Assembly (NCBI RefSeq): GCF_004005935.1
Contig: NZ_SACQ01000001.1
Coordinates: 465,485-529,484, forward strand
Reading direction: 5' to 3'
DNA: 64,000 bases
Origin: Neptunomonas marina
GTDB taxonomy: Bacteria > Pseudomonadota > Gammaproteobacteria > Pseudomonadales > Balneatricaceae
This document shows positions 49,112-57,112 of this stretch, in pieces. Position 1 is the first letter of the stretch, and each line of letters begins with the position of its first letter. The notes under the pieces were generated by a model that was given only the letters and a program-made list of their open reading frames with translations, searched no databases and was not told the DNA's origin. The position numbers and the translations under genes were made by a program.

Positions 49112-50023
49112 GTGAATCGATTGCCTGCTCTTGAGGACATACGTGTGTTTACGGTGTGTGCTCGTCAACTGAGCTTTAAAAAAGCGGCGGATCTACTGGA
49201 AGTGTCCCCAGCTTATATCTCAAAGCGGATTAAGGTGCTCGAAGAGCAGCTAGACTGCCATCTTTTTCATCGTGCAGCGCGTGCTGTAAGCCTAACGCGA
49301 GAGGGGAGAGCTGCAGTCGTTCATGCCGAAGCGCTGCTCGATACTGCGCTCGCTATGCAAGGTGCGGTGAATGAAGTGGCACCCGAGGGTAGATATCGAA
49401 TCAGTTGTAGCAGCGGATTCGGCATGACTTATCTCAACCAGTTTGTACTAGCGCTGCGGGAACAATACCCCAATCTGAGTATTGATCTGGTCTTGATCGA
49501 TCGGGCCATAGATATCGTTACTGAAGGCATCGATCTCGATATCGCCATCGGTGGCCCTTTGCCGGATAACCATATCGCGCGGCGGATTGGCGTAAACACA
49601 CGAGTTTTGTGCGCGGCCCCGAGTTATATCTCTTCGCACGGTTTGCCGCAGTCACCTAAAGAGCTTGAGGCTGCCCATACCTGCATTGCGATTCGTGAAC
49701 GCCAGCATAGCCGTGTGGTTTGGGAGCTTCACCGCGGTGATGAGGTAGTTGCCGTAGAGCCCAGCGGTAAACTCGTTGTTAACCATGGTTACGTTGCAAA
49801 AGAGTGGTGCCTCAGTGGTGAAGGGGTCATGCTTCGTTCTATTTGGAATGTGTTTGAGGAGCTCCAGCAGGGTGAGCTGGTGCAGGTAATGCCAGAGTGG
49901 TCGCAGCCGGCTGATATTTTTGCGGTGTATGCCAATGAAGCGAGAGCCAATACTGGACTCAAGCTGATTATCGAGAGCTTAGCGACGTTCCTGCAGCAGC
50001 GTCTACCGTGTCAACGTTCCTAA
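49112..50023 (+). CDS. LysR-type regulator of the D-malate/carnitine genes
   Basis: This 303-residue LysR regulator has an N-terminal HTH (LSFKKAADLLEVSPAYISKR, about 18-37) and an effector domain resembling the DmlR/TtuA group (RISCSSGFGMTYLNQFVLAL, IDLDIAIGGPLPD). It is divergent from dmlA, the arrangement seen for dmlR-dmlA and for carnitine clusters of Acinetobacter. It likely controls D-malate and/or carnitine genes. The GTG start at 49112 has no clear ribosome binding site, so translation may be leaderless or weak. It is 13 bases upstream of the XRE-PAS gene. Confidence 0.85.
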   Translation: MNRLPALEDIRVFTVCARQLSFKKAADLLEVSPAYISKRIKVLEEQLDCHLFHRAARAVSLTREGRAAVVHAEALLDTALAMQGAVNEVAPEGRYRISCSSGFGMTYLNQFVLALREQYPNLSIDLVLIDRAIDIVTEGIDLDIAIGGPLPDNHIARRIGVNTRVLCAAPSYISSHGLPQSPKELEAAHTCIAIRERQHSRVVWELHRGDEVVAVEPSGKLVVNHGYVAKEWCLSGEGVMLRSIWNVFEELQQGELVQVMPEWSQPADIFAVYANEARANTGLKLIIESLATFLQQRLPCQRS

Positions 50024-50036
50024 CCAGGGAGGATAT

Positions 50037-50924
50037 ATGCAAGATACAGGCTTTAGTGATCGCCTGCTTAAACTGATTAAAAAGAAAAAAATTAGCCAAA
50101 CACGTGTTGCTAGCGAATTGGGGTTATCGCGCACAGCCGTCAATAAGTGGACCAAGGGCGGTATGATTGATGATACCAATCTGGAGCGGCTGGCTGAGTT
50201 TCTCGACGTGGATATGATCTGGCTAAAGTATGGCCAGCAAGAGAGTAACACTCCTGTATTTTCAGCAAGTCATGAAGGCATAAATGAAGTGCACCTTCAA
50301 GATTCGGCAGAGATCGTTTTTTGGGAGTGGGATCTACTGACTGATCGTGTGGTTTACTCCGATAATGTTGAGCGCGTATACGGAATTCGCATCGACAGTA
50401 ACCAAGACTATTGGCAACTGATGGGCGAGCAAGCTAGAGAGAAGCTTAACGCCGGATACCAGAAGATCATTCAAGAGGGAGGTGCTCATGAAATGGACTT
50501 TGCGCTGCAAGTGGGTGGGCAACGCCGCTGGATTACCTCGCGTGCTGCTGGCGTAAAAGGTGAGAACGGAAAGATTACTCGCCTTGTGGGTATTAGCATC
50601 GACAATACGGAGCGTAAGCTCGCTGAATTAGCACTCAAGCGTGATCGTGGTTTCTTAAAGCTGCTGTTGTCGCGGATGTCTTCGCTGGTGCTATTCACGG
50701 ATCAAGCCGGAGAGATCATCGAGACTAACTTAGCAGATAGCCACCAAACGTTCTCGTTTTTAGAGCTACAGTCACTGATCTACAAAGCGGTGATGCAGTA
50801 TCCCGATCTGTTTGGTGAAACCGCGCAGCAGCCTGCGATGCTGTCGTTTGAAGGGATTGAGATGACGATCCATCGCCATATGCATGACGATGGAAAGTCC
50901 TATCTTATGCTCGAAATCGATTAA
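50037..50924 (+). CDS. XRE-family regulator with PAS sensor domain
   Basis: This 295-residue protein has an N-terminal lambda-repressor-type HTH (KISQTRVASELGLSRTAVNK, about 19-38) and a PAS/PAC domain (about 85-190; FWEWDLLTDRVVYSDNVERV, then RRWITSRAAGVKGENGKITR). A second, more divergent PAS-like or output region closes the protein (about 205-295; VLFTDQAGEIIETNL). No transmitter, GGDEF or sigma-54 domain is present, so it seems to be a one-component sensor-repressor or activator. ATG 50037 has GGGAGG upstream. It follows the LysR gene by 13 bases and its stop abuts that of cntB on the other strand. Confidence 0.82.
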   Translation: MQDTGFSDRLLKLIKKKKISQTRVASELGLSRTAVNKWTKGGMIDDTNLERLAEFLDVDMIWLKYGQQESNTPVFSASHEGINEVHLQDSAEIVFWEWDLLTDRVVYSDNVERVYGIRIDSNQDYWQLMGEQAREKLNAGYQKIIQEGGAHEMDFALQVGGQRRWITSRAAGVKGENGKITRLVGISIDNTERKLAELALKRDRGFLKLLLSRMSSLVLFTDQAGEIIETNLADSHQTFSFLELQSLIYKAVMQYPDLFGETAQQPAMLSFEGIEMTIHRHMHDDGKSYLMLEID

Positions 50925-51875
50925 CTACAGATCAAGCACAATACGCTTGCCTTTGGCGCGAGATACGCAAACCATCATCGTCTCTTGCGCCTCCTGCTCC
51001 TCGTCATCGAGATAGCTATCACGGTGGTCCGCTTCACCTTCTAAGATGGTTGTCTCGCAAGTGCCGCAGACGCCATTGCGGCATAGGCACTCGACTTTGA
51101 TGCGGCTGTCCGCCTCAATCGCTTGCAGTATCGACATGTTTTCGCCAACGTCCAAACTAAAGCCGGAGCGTTGGAAGTGCACTTCGAAAGCACCGCCGCT
51201 ACTCTGTGCTTCGCCAAACAGCTCGTAGTGAGTACGTTCTTCACCCAGAACATTATTGCCGTTGGCAACCACATCATCGATCAATGGCTGTGGGCCGCAC
51301 ACATAGACGTGGCTATTGCCAGCGTTTTTAGCAATCAGGCCCGCAACATCCAAACGTTGGTCAGCCGACTGTTCGTATGTAAAGAGCTTATCGCCAATTC
51401 GTGCTTTTAGTTCATCAATGAAGGCTGCATTGGCTGCATCACGAAAACAGTAATGCAGCTCGAAATCGGCACCAAGCAACTCCAACTCATAGAGGTAAGA
51501 CATGAATGGTGTGATACCGATGCCGCCTGCGATCAGGATATGCTTGCTGTCCTGCTCTTGTGCTAGCGGGAAAAAGTTAGCTGCCTCTGAGACGGTTAGC
51601 TGTGTTCCCACGGTGATCCCACTATGCATATAAGCGGAGCCACCTTTCGACTGCACATCAAGAAGCACAGCGATCTCGTAAGTCTTAGGCGACATGGGCG
51701 CATTGATCAGTGAATATGAACGGCTAAGCTCGTCGCTCATATCCACTGTAATATGACTACCTGCACTAAACGGAGGTAGTGGCTCAGCGCCAATGGGCGT
51801 GAACTCAAACAACTTGATGGTCGGGGTAAGTTGCTCGATGCGACTAACTTCGACGGCCACTTTTTTGTGTGACAT
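50925..51875 (-). CDS. cntB: Carnitine monooxygenase reductase subunit (CntB/YeaX-like)
   Basis: This 316-residue electron-transfer reductase is built like phthalate dioxygenase reductase. It has an N-terminal FMN domain (LSRSYSLINAP, about 50), an NAD(P)H domain (ILIAGGIGITPFMSYLYELE, about 110) and a C-terminal plant-type [2Fe-2S] domain with cysteines in VECLCRNGVCGTCETTILEG (about 255-274) and CVSR. It supplies electrons to the Rieske oxygenase encoded two genes upstream. Glycine betaine or stachydrine demethylase reductases are related alternatives; the neighbouring semialdehyde and D-malate dehydrogenases favour carnitine. Confidence 0.82.
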   Translation of the reverse strand: MSHKKVAVEVSRIEQLTPTIKLFEFTPIGAEPLPPFSAGSHITVDMSDELSRSYSLINAPMSPKTYEIAVLLDVQSKGGSAYMHSGITVGTQLTVSEAANFFPLAQEQDSKHILIAGGIGITPFMSYLYELELLGADFELHYCFRDAANAAFIDELKARIGDKLFTYEQSADQRLDVAGLIAKNAGNSHVYVCGPQPLIDDVVANGNNVLGEERTHYELFGEAQSSGGAFEVHFQRSGFSLDVGENMSILQAIEADSRIKVECLCRNGVCGTCETTILEGEADHRDSYLDDEEQEAQETMMVCVSRAKGKRIVLDL

Positions 51876-51898
51876 TGCAGGTGTCCTCTTTATTGCGC

Positions 51899-53347
51899 TC
51901 AGTCTACGTCGAGACAGAGATACTTCAGTTCTAGGTAGTCTTCGATACCGTATTTAGAGCCTTCTCTCCCAAGGCCTGATTGCTTGACGCCACCAAAGGG
52001 TGCAACCTCGTTGGAGATGATGCCCGTGTTGATACCCACCATGCCGCTCTCAATACGTTCCGCAACCCGTGTCACGCGACGAATATCGTTCGAGAAGAAG
52101 TAAGATGCCAAGCCGTAGATCGTGTCGTTAGCCATCTTGAGCACTTCCTCTTCGCTATCGAACCGGATCAGCGTCGCTACGGGGCCAAAGATCTCCTCGT
52201 TTGCGATACGCATCGAGTGATCAACGTCAACCAACACCTTGGGATTGAAGAAGTTGCCGTGTTCCTCAATCTCGTTACCAAGGGGGATCTGCTTGGCGCC
52301 GCGCTCGAGTGCGTCATCGACTAGCGCTTGCATATCCTGAACCGCTTTTGATGTGATCATCGGGCCAATATCGGTGCCCGCTTCTGCACCATTACCAACG
52401 TTAAGTTGCGCGACTTTGGCAGTGAACTTTGTTAAGAACTCATCGTAAACATCGCTGTGAATATAGAAGCGGTTTACGCATACGCATGTTTGGCCACCGT
52501 TACGAAACTTTGCTGCGATACCGCTAGCAACTGCCTTGTCGACATCAGCATCATCAAAGACGATGAAAGGTGCGTTACCGCCCAGCTCAAGCGAGGTTTT
52601 CTTGATGGTGGAAGCGCACTGCTCGGCAAGTAAACGTCCCACGGGTGTGGAACCTGTGAATGAGAATTTGCTGATGAGCGGGTGGGAGGTTAGTACTCCA
52701 CCAATGGCACGGGAATCACCCGTTACCACGTTAAATACACCGGCAGGAATACCCGCTTGATCGGCAAGCTCAGCCAGCGCGAGTGCTGTGAATGGCGTTT
52801 CAGTGGCAGGTTTGACCACAATGGTGCAGCCTGCTGCTAGTGCCGGTGCCGCTTTTCGTGTGATCATGGCCGCAGGGAAGTTCCATGGTGTGATCGCACT
52901 ACATACACCGATTGGCTGTTTAAGCGTTGTGATCCGCGTGCTTGCTACCGTTTGCGGGATAGTATCACCGTAAATACGCTTACCTTCTTCAGCAAACCAC
53001 TCGATGAAAGACGCTGCATATAGGATCTCGCCTTTGGCTTCATGTAGCGGCTTGCCTTGCTCTAGGGTCATGATTAGCGCTAGATCATCGGCATTTTCTT
53101 CAATTAAGTTAAACCAGCGGCGCAGTATGGCAGCACGCTGCTTACCGGTTTGTGCGCGCCATGCATCCATCGCATCGTGAGCGTGTTCGACGGCTAAATT
53201 AACTGCATCTGTCGGCAGTGCCGGAATCTGTCCTAACACGGCTTGATTTGCCGGATTGGCAACATTGATGGTCTCCTCGGCAGAGACCCATTGGCCGTTT
53301 ATATAGCAAGACTGACGAAAGAGGGAGGGGGATTTCAATTGATCCAT
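51899..53347 (-). CDS. NAD(P)-dependent aldehyde dehydrogenase, probable malic semialdehyde dehydrogenase
   Basis: This aldehyde dehydrogenase of the GabD type is 482 residues from ATG 53347 (MDQLKSPSLFRQSCYINGQW; AGAGGT upstream; the longer open frame overlaps cntA and is not needed). Motifs are ITPWNFPAAMITRKAAPALA, FTGSTPVGRLLAEQC, the catalytic Glu in LELGGNAPFIVF (about 258) and Cys in FRNGGQTCVCVNRF (about 292). Sequence style is succinate-semialdehyde dehydrogenase. Position between cntA and cntB argues it oxidises malic semialdehyde, the product of carnitine cleavage, to D-malate. Confidence 0.82.
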   Translation of the reverse strand: MDQLKSPSLFRQSCYINGQWVSAEETINVANPANQAVLGQIPALPTDAVNLAVEHAHDAMDAWRAQTGKQRAAILRRWFNLIEENADDLALIMTLEQGKPLHEAKGEILYAASFIEWFAEEGKRIYGDTIPQTVASTRITTLKQPIGVCSAITPWNFPAAMITRKAAPALAAGCTIVVKPATETPFTALALAELADQAGIPAGVFNVVTGDSRAIGGVLTSHPLISKFSFTGSTPVGRLLAEQCASTIKKTSLELGGNAPFIVFDDADVDKAVASGIAAKFRNGGQTCVCVNRFYIHSDVYDEFLTKFTAKVAQLNVGNGAEAGTDIGPMITSKAVQDMQALVDDALERGAKQIPLGNEIEEHGNFFNPKVLVDVDHSMRIANEEIFGPVATLIRFDSEEEVLKMANDTIYGLASYFFSNDIRRVTRVAERIESGMVGINTGIISNEVAPFGGVKQSGLGREGSKYGIEDYLELKYLCLDVD

Positions 53348-53368
53348 TTTATTATGACCTCTAAATAG

Positions 53369-53392
53369 GGTTTGGGCAGTGTTGCCCAAACC
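53369..53392 (-). promoter_or_regulatory. Intercistronic hairpin between cntA and the aldehyde dehydrogenase gene
   Basis: GGTTTGGGC AGTGTT GCCCAAACC is a perfect 9-bp stem in the 70-base gap within the operon. No T-run follows on the minus strand, so it is more likely a mRNA stability or processing element than a terminator. Confidence 0.5.
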
Positions 53393-53417
53393 TAAGTTGA
53401 TGATCCGCGCAGCGTAA

Positions 53418-54542
53418 TTAGCCCGCGTGGCACTTTGCAAGTGTGTGGTGGAAATGCGCAACACCGTGTTCGCTAATACCGCTGCGTTGACGGTCTGTCA
53501 TGATGCGGCCTTGGCCACGGTAACCGCGCGATTGCAGACCACGCTGAACGCTCTCGACAAGACGTAAATCTTCTGGGCGGAAGACGTCACGGTACCATTC
53601 CACGAGATCTTTTTGGTATTGCGTCAGCTCTTCGTTGAGGAAGTAGATCTCGTAGTGCTGCAAGGTTTCACCCGCGCTGACTGGGAACTCGTAGATCACC
53701 GTCATGAAGTCGCCGCCAGGAGGCATGTTGAACATAGTGCAAGGCCAGATCCAGTAGCCTGTGAAGTTTGGATTCTCGAGAGAGTCGTCAAATTGGAATG
53801 AGCTATCTGACGGTTTGGCTTCGCCAATTTGAACCGTCCAATTTTCATTCAAAACGTGCTCGTAGACATCAACGTTGACTGAGCTTGCGAAACTAACGTG
53901 GTTCGTAGGGCAGTGGTAGCACTCGATATAGTTATCCACGATCGCTTTCCAGTTGGCCGGTGTATGGCTAACGAAACGTGCCGCTAGCTTCAGGTCTTTG
54001 ATGTTTGGCATACGGCTGTTCATATGCTCGGCAAGACCTGGCAGTTGCTCTTCAATCGGTTGAGGCTCGCCTTCGGTGAGGTTGATGTAGATGAAGCCAG
54101 CATGCTCTGTGACATGGAACGGTGTTAAGCCTAGCGCCTCATGCTCGAAGTTGTTTACGTTTTCGCAGTTTGTTGCGTGAGCAAGCTCGCCATCCAGTTT
54201 GAACGCCCAAGCGTGGTAAGGGCAAGTAATAACGTTTTTTGCCTTGCCGCTGGTGCCGCTCATTAGCTGGTGTCCACGGTGTGGGCAAACATTGTAGAAC
54301 CCGCGTAATACCTTATCGCGGCCACGCACGATGATTAGGCTTTCACCAATGATTTCACGCGTGATGTAGGCGTTCTTATCCGCCACTTCGCTACTGTGAG
54401 CGACGCATACCCAAGAGTTTGCAAAGATCTTCTCTTTTTCGAATTCGTAGGCTTCTTCGGATGTATAGTAGCGCGCCGGAATAGTCCATGCGTTGTCGAT
54501 GTCTTGGTGGTCTTCAATACGGATAATTTGCTCAACAGTCAT
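53418..54542 (-). CDS. cntA: Carnitine monooxygenase oxygenase subunit (CntA/YeaW-like Rieske oxygenase)
   Basis: CntA cleaves L-carnitine to trimethylamine and malic semialdehyde. The 374-residue protein (CntA about 371) starts at ATG 54542 with GGAG nine bases upstream; a GTG at 54554 is in frame. The Rieske cluster ligands are in CPHRGH (about 88-93) and CPYHAWAF (about 108-115). The mononuclear iron motif is NYIECYHCPTNH (about 206-217). In it the electron-bridging residue is Glu instead of the Asp used by most Rieske oxygenases, a known trait of CntA. First gene of cntA-ALDH-cntB. Glycine betaine monooxygenase is a less likely alternative. Confidence 0.83.
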   Translation of the reverse strand: MTVEQIIRIEDHQDIDNAWTIPARYYTSEEAYEFEKEKIFANSWVCVAHSSEVADKNAYITREIIGESLIIVRGRDKVLRGFYNVCPHRGHQLMSGTSGKAKNVITCPYHAWAFKLDGELAHATNCENVNNFEHEALGLTPFHVTEHAGFIYINLTEGEPQPIEEQLPGLAEHMNSRMPNIKDLKLAARFVSHTPANWKAIVDNYIECYHCPTNHVSFASSVNVDVYEHVLNENWTVQIGEAKPSDSSFQFDDSLENPNFTGYWIWPCTMFNMPPGGDFMTVIYEFPVSAGETLQHYEIYFLNEELTQYQKDLVEWYRDVFRPEDLRLVESVQRGLQSRGYRGQGRIMTDRQRSGISEHGVAHFHHTLAKCHAG

Positions 54543-54569
54543 GATTGGCTCCACAGATATTTTTATTAT

Positions 54570-54586
54570 GTAAACTCTTGGTTTAC
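54570..54586. promoter_or_regulatory. Carnitine-island palindrome, cntA-proximal copy
   Basis: GTAAACTCTTGGTTTAC: perfect 6-bp arms, 5-base spacer. It lies 28 bases upstream of the cntA start, a position suited to repression or autoregulated control of cntA. Confidence 0.6.
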
Positions 54587-55003
54587 TGTTGCGTGATGAT
54601 AGGCACCTCTTTGACTGAGGTCAAGTAAAAAGTAAACTGATGTTTAGCATTGTTTACATGGCTATATATGCGAGTAGCCGTGCGCACCAGCCCCATAATT
54701 CCGGGATTTTTAGGGTATGTAGCTGAAATATGTTGATATTTTTTGTTGACAGAGATCAATAGAGAAGAATATCTTTGTAAACCGCAGGTTTATATGTGCT
54801 TGGTTTTTTGTGATTTGTTAACCAAAAGGTTGGCTTTTCGCTAAACAGCTGAGCTTTGAGGGATCTTTAACAATTAAAACGGCCCACGCGATGCAGGAGG
54901 CATCTGGTGTAGCTGTGCCTGTGTTGCACAACCCGCTTTCACGCCCAACTGCCGAGCAGTGTTGAGAGCAAACCACTTTTAAATATAAAAACAGGTAATC
55001 CAA
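54587..55003. promoter_or_regulatory. Divergent cntA-BCCT control region
   Basis: About 460 bases without coding sequence separate cntA and the transporter gene. The region is AT-rich and contains, besides the two full 17-bp palindromes, partial copies at 54632-54647 (GTAAAC-N4-GTTTAG) and 54652-54657 (GTTTAC). It also has a TTGAT…ATCAA pair around 54733-54760 and an AACC-AAAA-GGTT repeat near 54820. No small ORF with a good start was found. The repeated half-sites suggest cooperative binding of one regulator. Confidence 0.5.
54777..54793. promoter_or_regulatory. Carnitine-island palindrome, BCCT-proximal copy
   Basis: GTAAAC-CGCAG-GTTTAT, one mismatch from the perfect copy at 54570 with identical 5-base spacing; 211 bases upstream of the BCCT transporter start. 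Confidence 0.55.
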
Positions 55004-56632
55004 ATGAGTGTGGTTAAAGAAGACAAGAAAATGGCGGTAGACCCCGCCATCCTGTGGCCTGCGGTACTCGCAATATTGGCGGCGAGCATCCCACTGGCGC
55101 TAAACCCTGTCGCCGGAAAGGCAGTCGTGAGCGGACTGCTTAGCTGGTTCACTGGCAACTTCGGTTGGCTCTATTTGCTAACTGGGATTGGCAGTTTTTT
55201 CTTCATGGTGTGGCTCGCATTCGGACCATTAGGAAAGATCAAGCTGGGTGGTCCTGAAGATCAGCCTGAATTCAAGAAATTCTCTTGGATTACGATGCTG
55301 TTTTGCGCAGGTATCGGTATCTCTATCTGTAACTGGGCATTCGTTGAGCCACTGTACTTCCTATCTGGCCCGCCATTGGGTATAGAGCCGAATACACCGG
55401 CAGCTGCTGAATGGGCTGCGATGTATCCAATGTTCCACTGGGGTGTTGTACCTTGGGCGCTATATTTGATGCCAGCGCTACCTATCGGTTACGCGTTGTA
55501 TGTTCGCAAGGTGCACGTACTGCGTTTGAGTGAAGCATGCCGAGGCATCTTGGGTGACCTCGTTGATGGCCCTGTGGGTAAAGTGATCGATATCATCGTG
55601 ATCTTCTCTATTGTTGGCGGTGTGGGTACTTCGTTGGGCCTTTCTGTGCCACTGGTTTCCGAGCTGTTCCAAGCAATGTTTGGGTTAGAGGATTCGTTCC
55701 TACTCCAGATGGCGATCTTAGCGGCGTGGACACTGATGATCGCGTGGAGCGTATACAACGGTTTGAACAAAGGTATTCAGACGCTCTCGAACATCAATGC
55801 GATGCTGGCGTTTATCTTGTTGGTTTTCGTTCTTTTCGCAGGCTCTACCGTGTTCCTACTGAACCTGTGGTCAAACAGCTTTGGTCTGTTTATGGATAAC
55901 TTCTTCCGAATCAACTTCTGGACAGATCCGGTAGATAAAGGTGGTTTCCCAGAAGGTTGGACGATCTTCTACTGGGCATGGTGGATCGCTTACGCACCGA
56001 TGATGGGTCTGTTTGTAGCACGTATCTCCCGTGGCCGTACCATCAAAGAGCTGATTATCAATGGGGTTGTTTGGGGCAGTATCGGCTGCTGGGCGTTCTT
56101 CGCAATCTGGGGCGGCTATGCGATCGATACCGATGTCTCCGGGCGCGTTGATCTACAAGCCGTGCTCAATGAAGGCGGTATTCCAGCGACAGTCGTTGCT
56201 GTGCTCCAGAGCTTGCCAGCGGCGAGTATTATTATCCCAGTGTTCACACTGTTGTGCTTTGTGTTCTTAGCAACGACCGTTGACTCTTCTGCTTACATGC
56301 TTGCTGCGATCTGTACGAAGGAGATAACAGGTTATCAAGAACCTGAGCGTTGGAACCGCATCATGTGGACGATCTTGCTAGCGTTTGTCGGGGTAGGCCT
56401 GCTGTCGGTTGGCGGACTGAAGGCTGTGCAAACGTCTACCATTCTTGTCGCGCTACCGATGATTCCTGTCTTGATCATTATGGCCGCTTCGATGTTGCGT
56501 TGGGCTCACCAAGATTTCGGTCAAGACCTAGCGCCCAAAGCACTAGCCATGTGTGAAAAAGAAAACAAGGCTATCCAAGTGACTCACTTGCCAAATGAAG
56601 CATCTGATGTCGCGGTGGACAAGCCAGCGTAG
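55004..56632 (+). CDS. BCCT family transporter, probable carnitine uptake system
   Basis: This 542-residue betaine/carnitine/choline transporter has twelve hydrophobic segments. The substrate-site helix WTIFYWAWWIAYAPMMGLFV (about 320-339) carries the conserved aromatic box Trp/Tyr residues, and the segment ARISRGRTIKELI follows. A hydrophilic C-terminal tail is short. It is divergent from cntA across a shared control region with repeated operators, so it most likely imports L-carnitine; betaine or another quaternary amine remains possible. A stem-loop terminator follows. Confidence 0.85.
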   Translation: MSVVKEDKKMAVDPAILWPAVLAILAASIPLALNPVAGKAVVSGLLSWFTGNFGWLYLLTGIGSFFFMVWLAFGPLGKIKLGGPEDQPEFKKFSWITMLFCAGIGISICNWAFVEPLYFLSGPPLGIEPNTPAAAEWAAMYPMFHWGVVPWALYLMPALPIGYALYVRKVHVLRLSEACRGILGDLVDGPVGKVIDIIVIFSIVGGVGTSLGLSVPLVSELFQAMFGLEDSFLLQMAILAAWTLMIAWSVYNGLNKGIQTLSNINAMLAFILLVFVLFAGSTVFLLNLWSNSFGLFMDNFFRINFWTDPVDKGGFPEGWTIFYWAWWIAYAPMMGLFVARISRGRTIKELIINGVVWGSIGCWAFFAIWGGYAIDTDVSGRVDLQAVLNEGGIPATVVAVLQSLPAASIIIPVFTLLCFVFLATTVDSSAYMLAAICTKEITGYQEPERWNRIMWTILLAFVGVGLLSVGGLKAVQTSTILVALPMIPVLIIMAASMLRWAHQDFGQDLAPKALAMCEKENKAIQVTHLPNEASDVAVDKPA

Positions 56633-56665
56633 TCTCGCCCCGGGCGCATAGTGCCGCCCTTTTTA

Positions 56666-56708
56666 GGTACCTCTGCCCACTTGTCGGCGGCAGAGGTATC
56701 GTTTTTCC
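56666..56708 (+). terminator. Terminator after the BCCT gene
   Basis: TACCTCTGCC and GGCAGAGGTA form a perfect 10-bp stem around an 11-base loop, followed by CGTTTTTCC. Confidence 0.75.
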
Positions 56709-56778
56709 TCGGTACCTATCATGCTGCTAGCTGGCTTATAATGGAAGTCATCCGTTTGCTGGCTAGGAGCCCCTTCAA

Positions 56779-57069
56779 ATGTACGCTGTTATTTTTCGTG
56801 CCAAGTTGCGCCATCTTGATGACGAGTATGGTGAGATGGCCGCCAAGCTCAGAGCGCTCGCTTTTGAGTCCTATCATTGCCTCGATTTCACCGCGCTGAC
56901 AGAGGGCGACAATGAGATTGCCATCTCCTACTGGTCTAGCCTTGAGGATATCAAGCGTTGGCGCGACGATCCGCTCCATGCCGAGGCACAAAAGATAGGG
57001 GCGCAACGCTGGTATGAACACTATCAAGTTGAAGTGGTTGAGGTGGCAAGACGTTATCAATCGTCTTAG
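56779..57069 (+). CDS. ABM-domain (antibiotic biosynthesis monooxygenase-like) protein
   Basis: This 96-residue dimeric alpha+beta barrel protein has the features MYAVIFRAKL, ALAFESYHCLDF, ISYWSSLEDIKRWRDDPLHA and WYEHYQVEVVEV, which match the small ABM/heme-degrading-like fold. The conserved Trp and His of the second half are present. Many such proteins are cofactor-free oxygenases or have unknown roles. It is convergent with thiG and not obviously part of the carnitine or taurine blocks. Confidence 0.82.
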   Translation: MYAVIFRAKLRHLDDEYGEMAAKLRALAFESYHCLDFTALTEGDNEIAISYWSSLEDIKRWRDDPLHAEAQKIGAQRWYEHYQVEVVEVARRYQSS

Positions 57070-57076
57070 TGTGGAT

Positions 57077-57103
57077 GCGCGGCGCCTTTTCAGAGCGCCG
57101 CAT
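57077..57103. terminator. Hairpin between ABM gene and thiG
   Basis: GCGGCGC-N9-GCGCCGC is a strong GC stem (perfect 7 bp) between two convergent genes, without a clear T-run on either side. Confidence 0.45.
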
Positions 57104-57112
57104 AGGTTGGGA

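Noticed and set aside
50925-54542. Reading the Rieske system as glycine betaine monooxygenase GbcAB
   Set aside because: The oxygenase length (374) and bridging Glu fit CntA, and the linked semialdehyde and D-malate dehydrogenases are only explained by carnitine. Not fully excluded.
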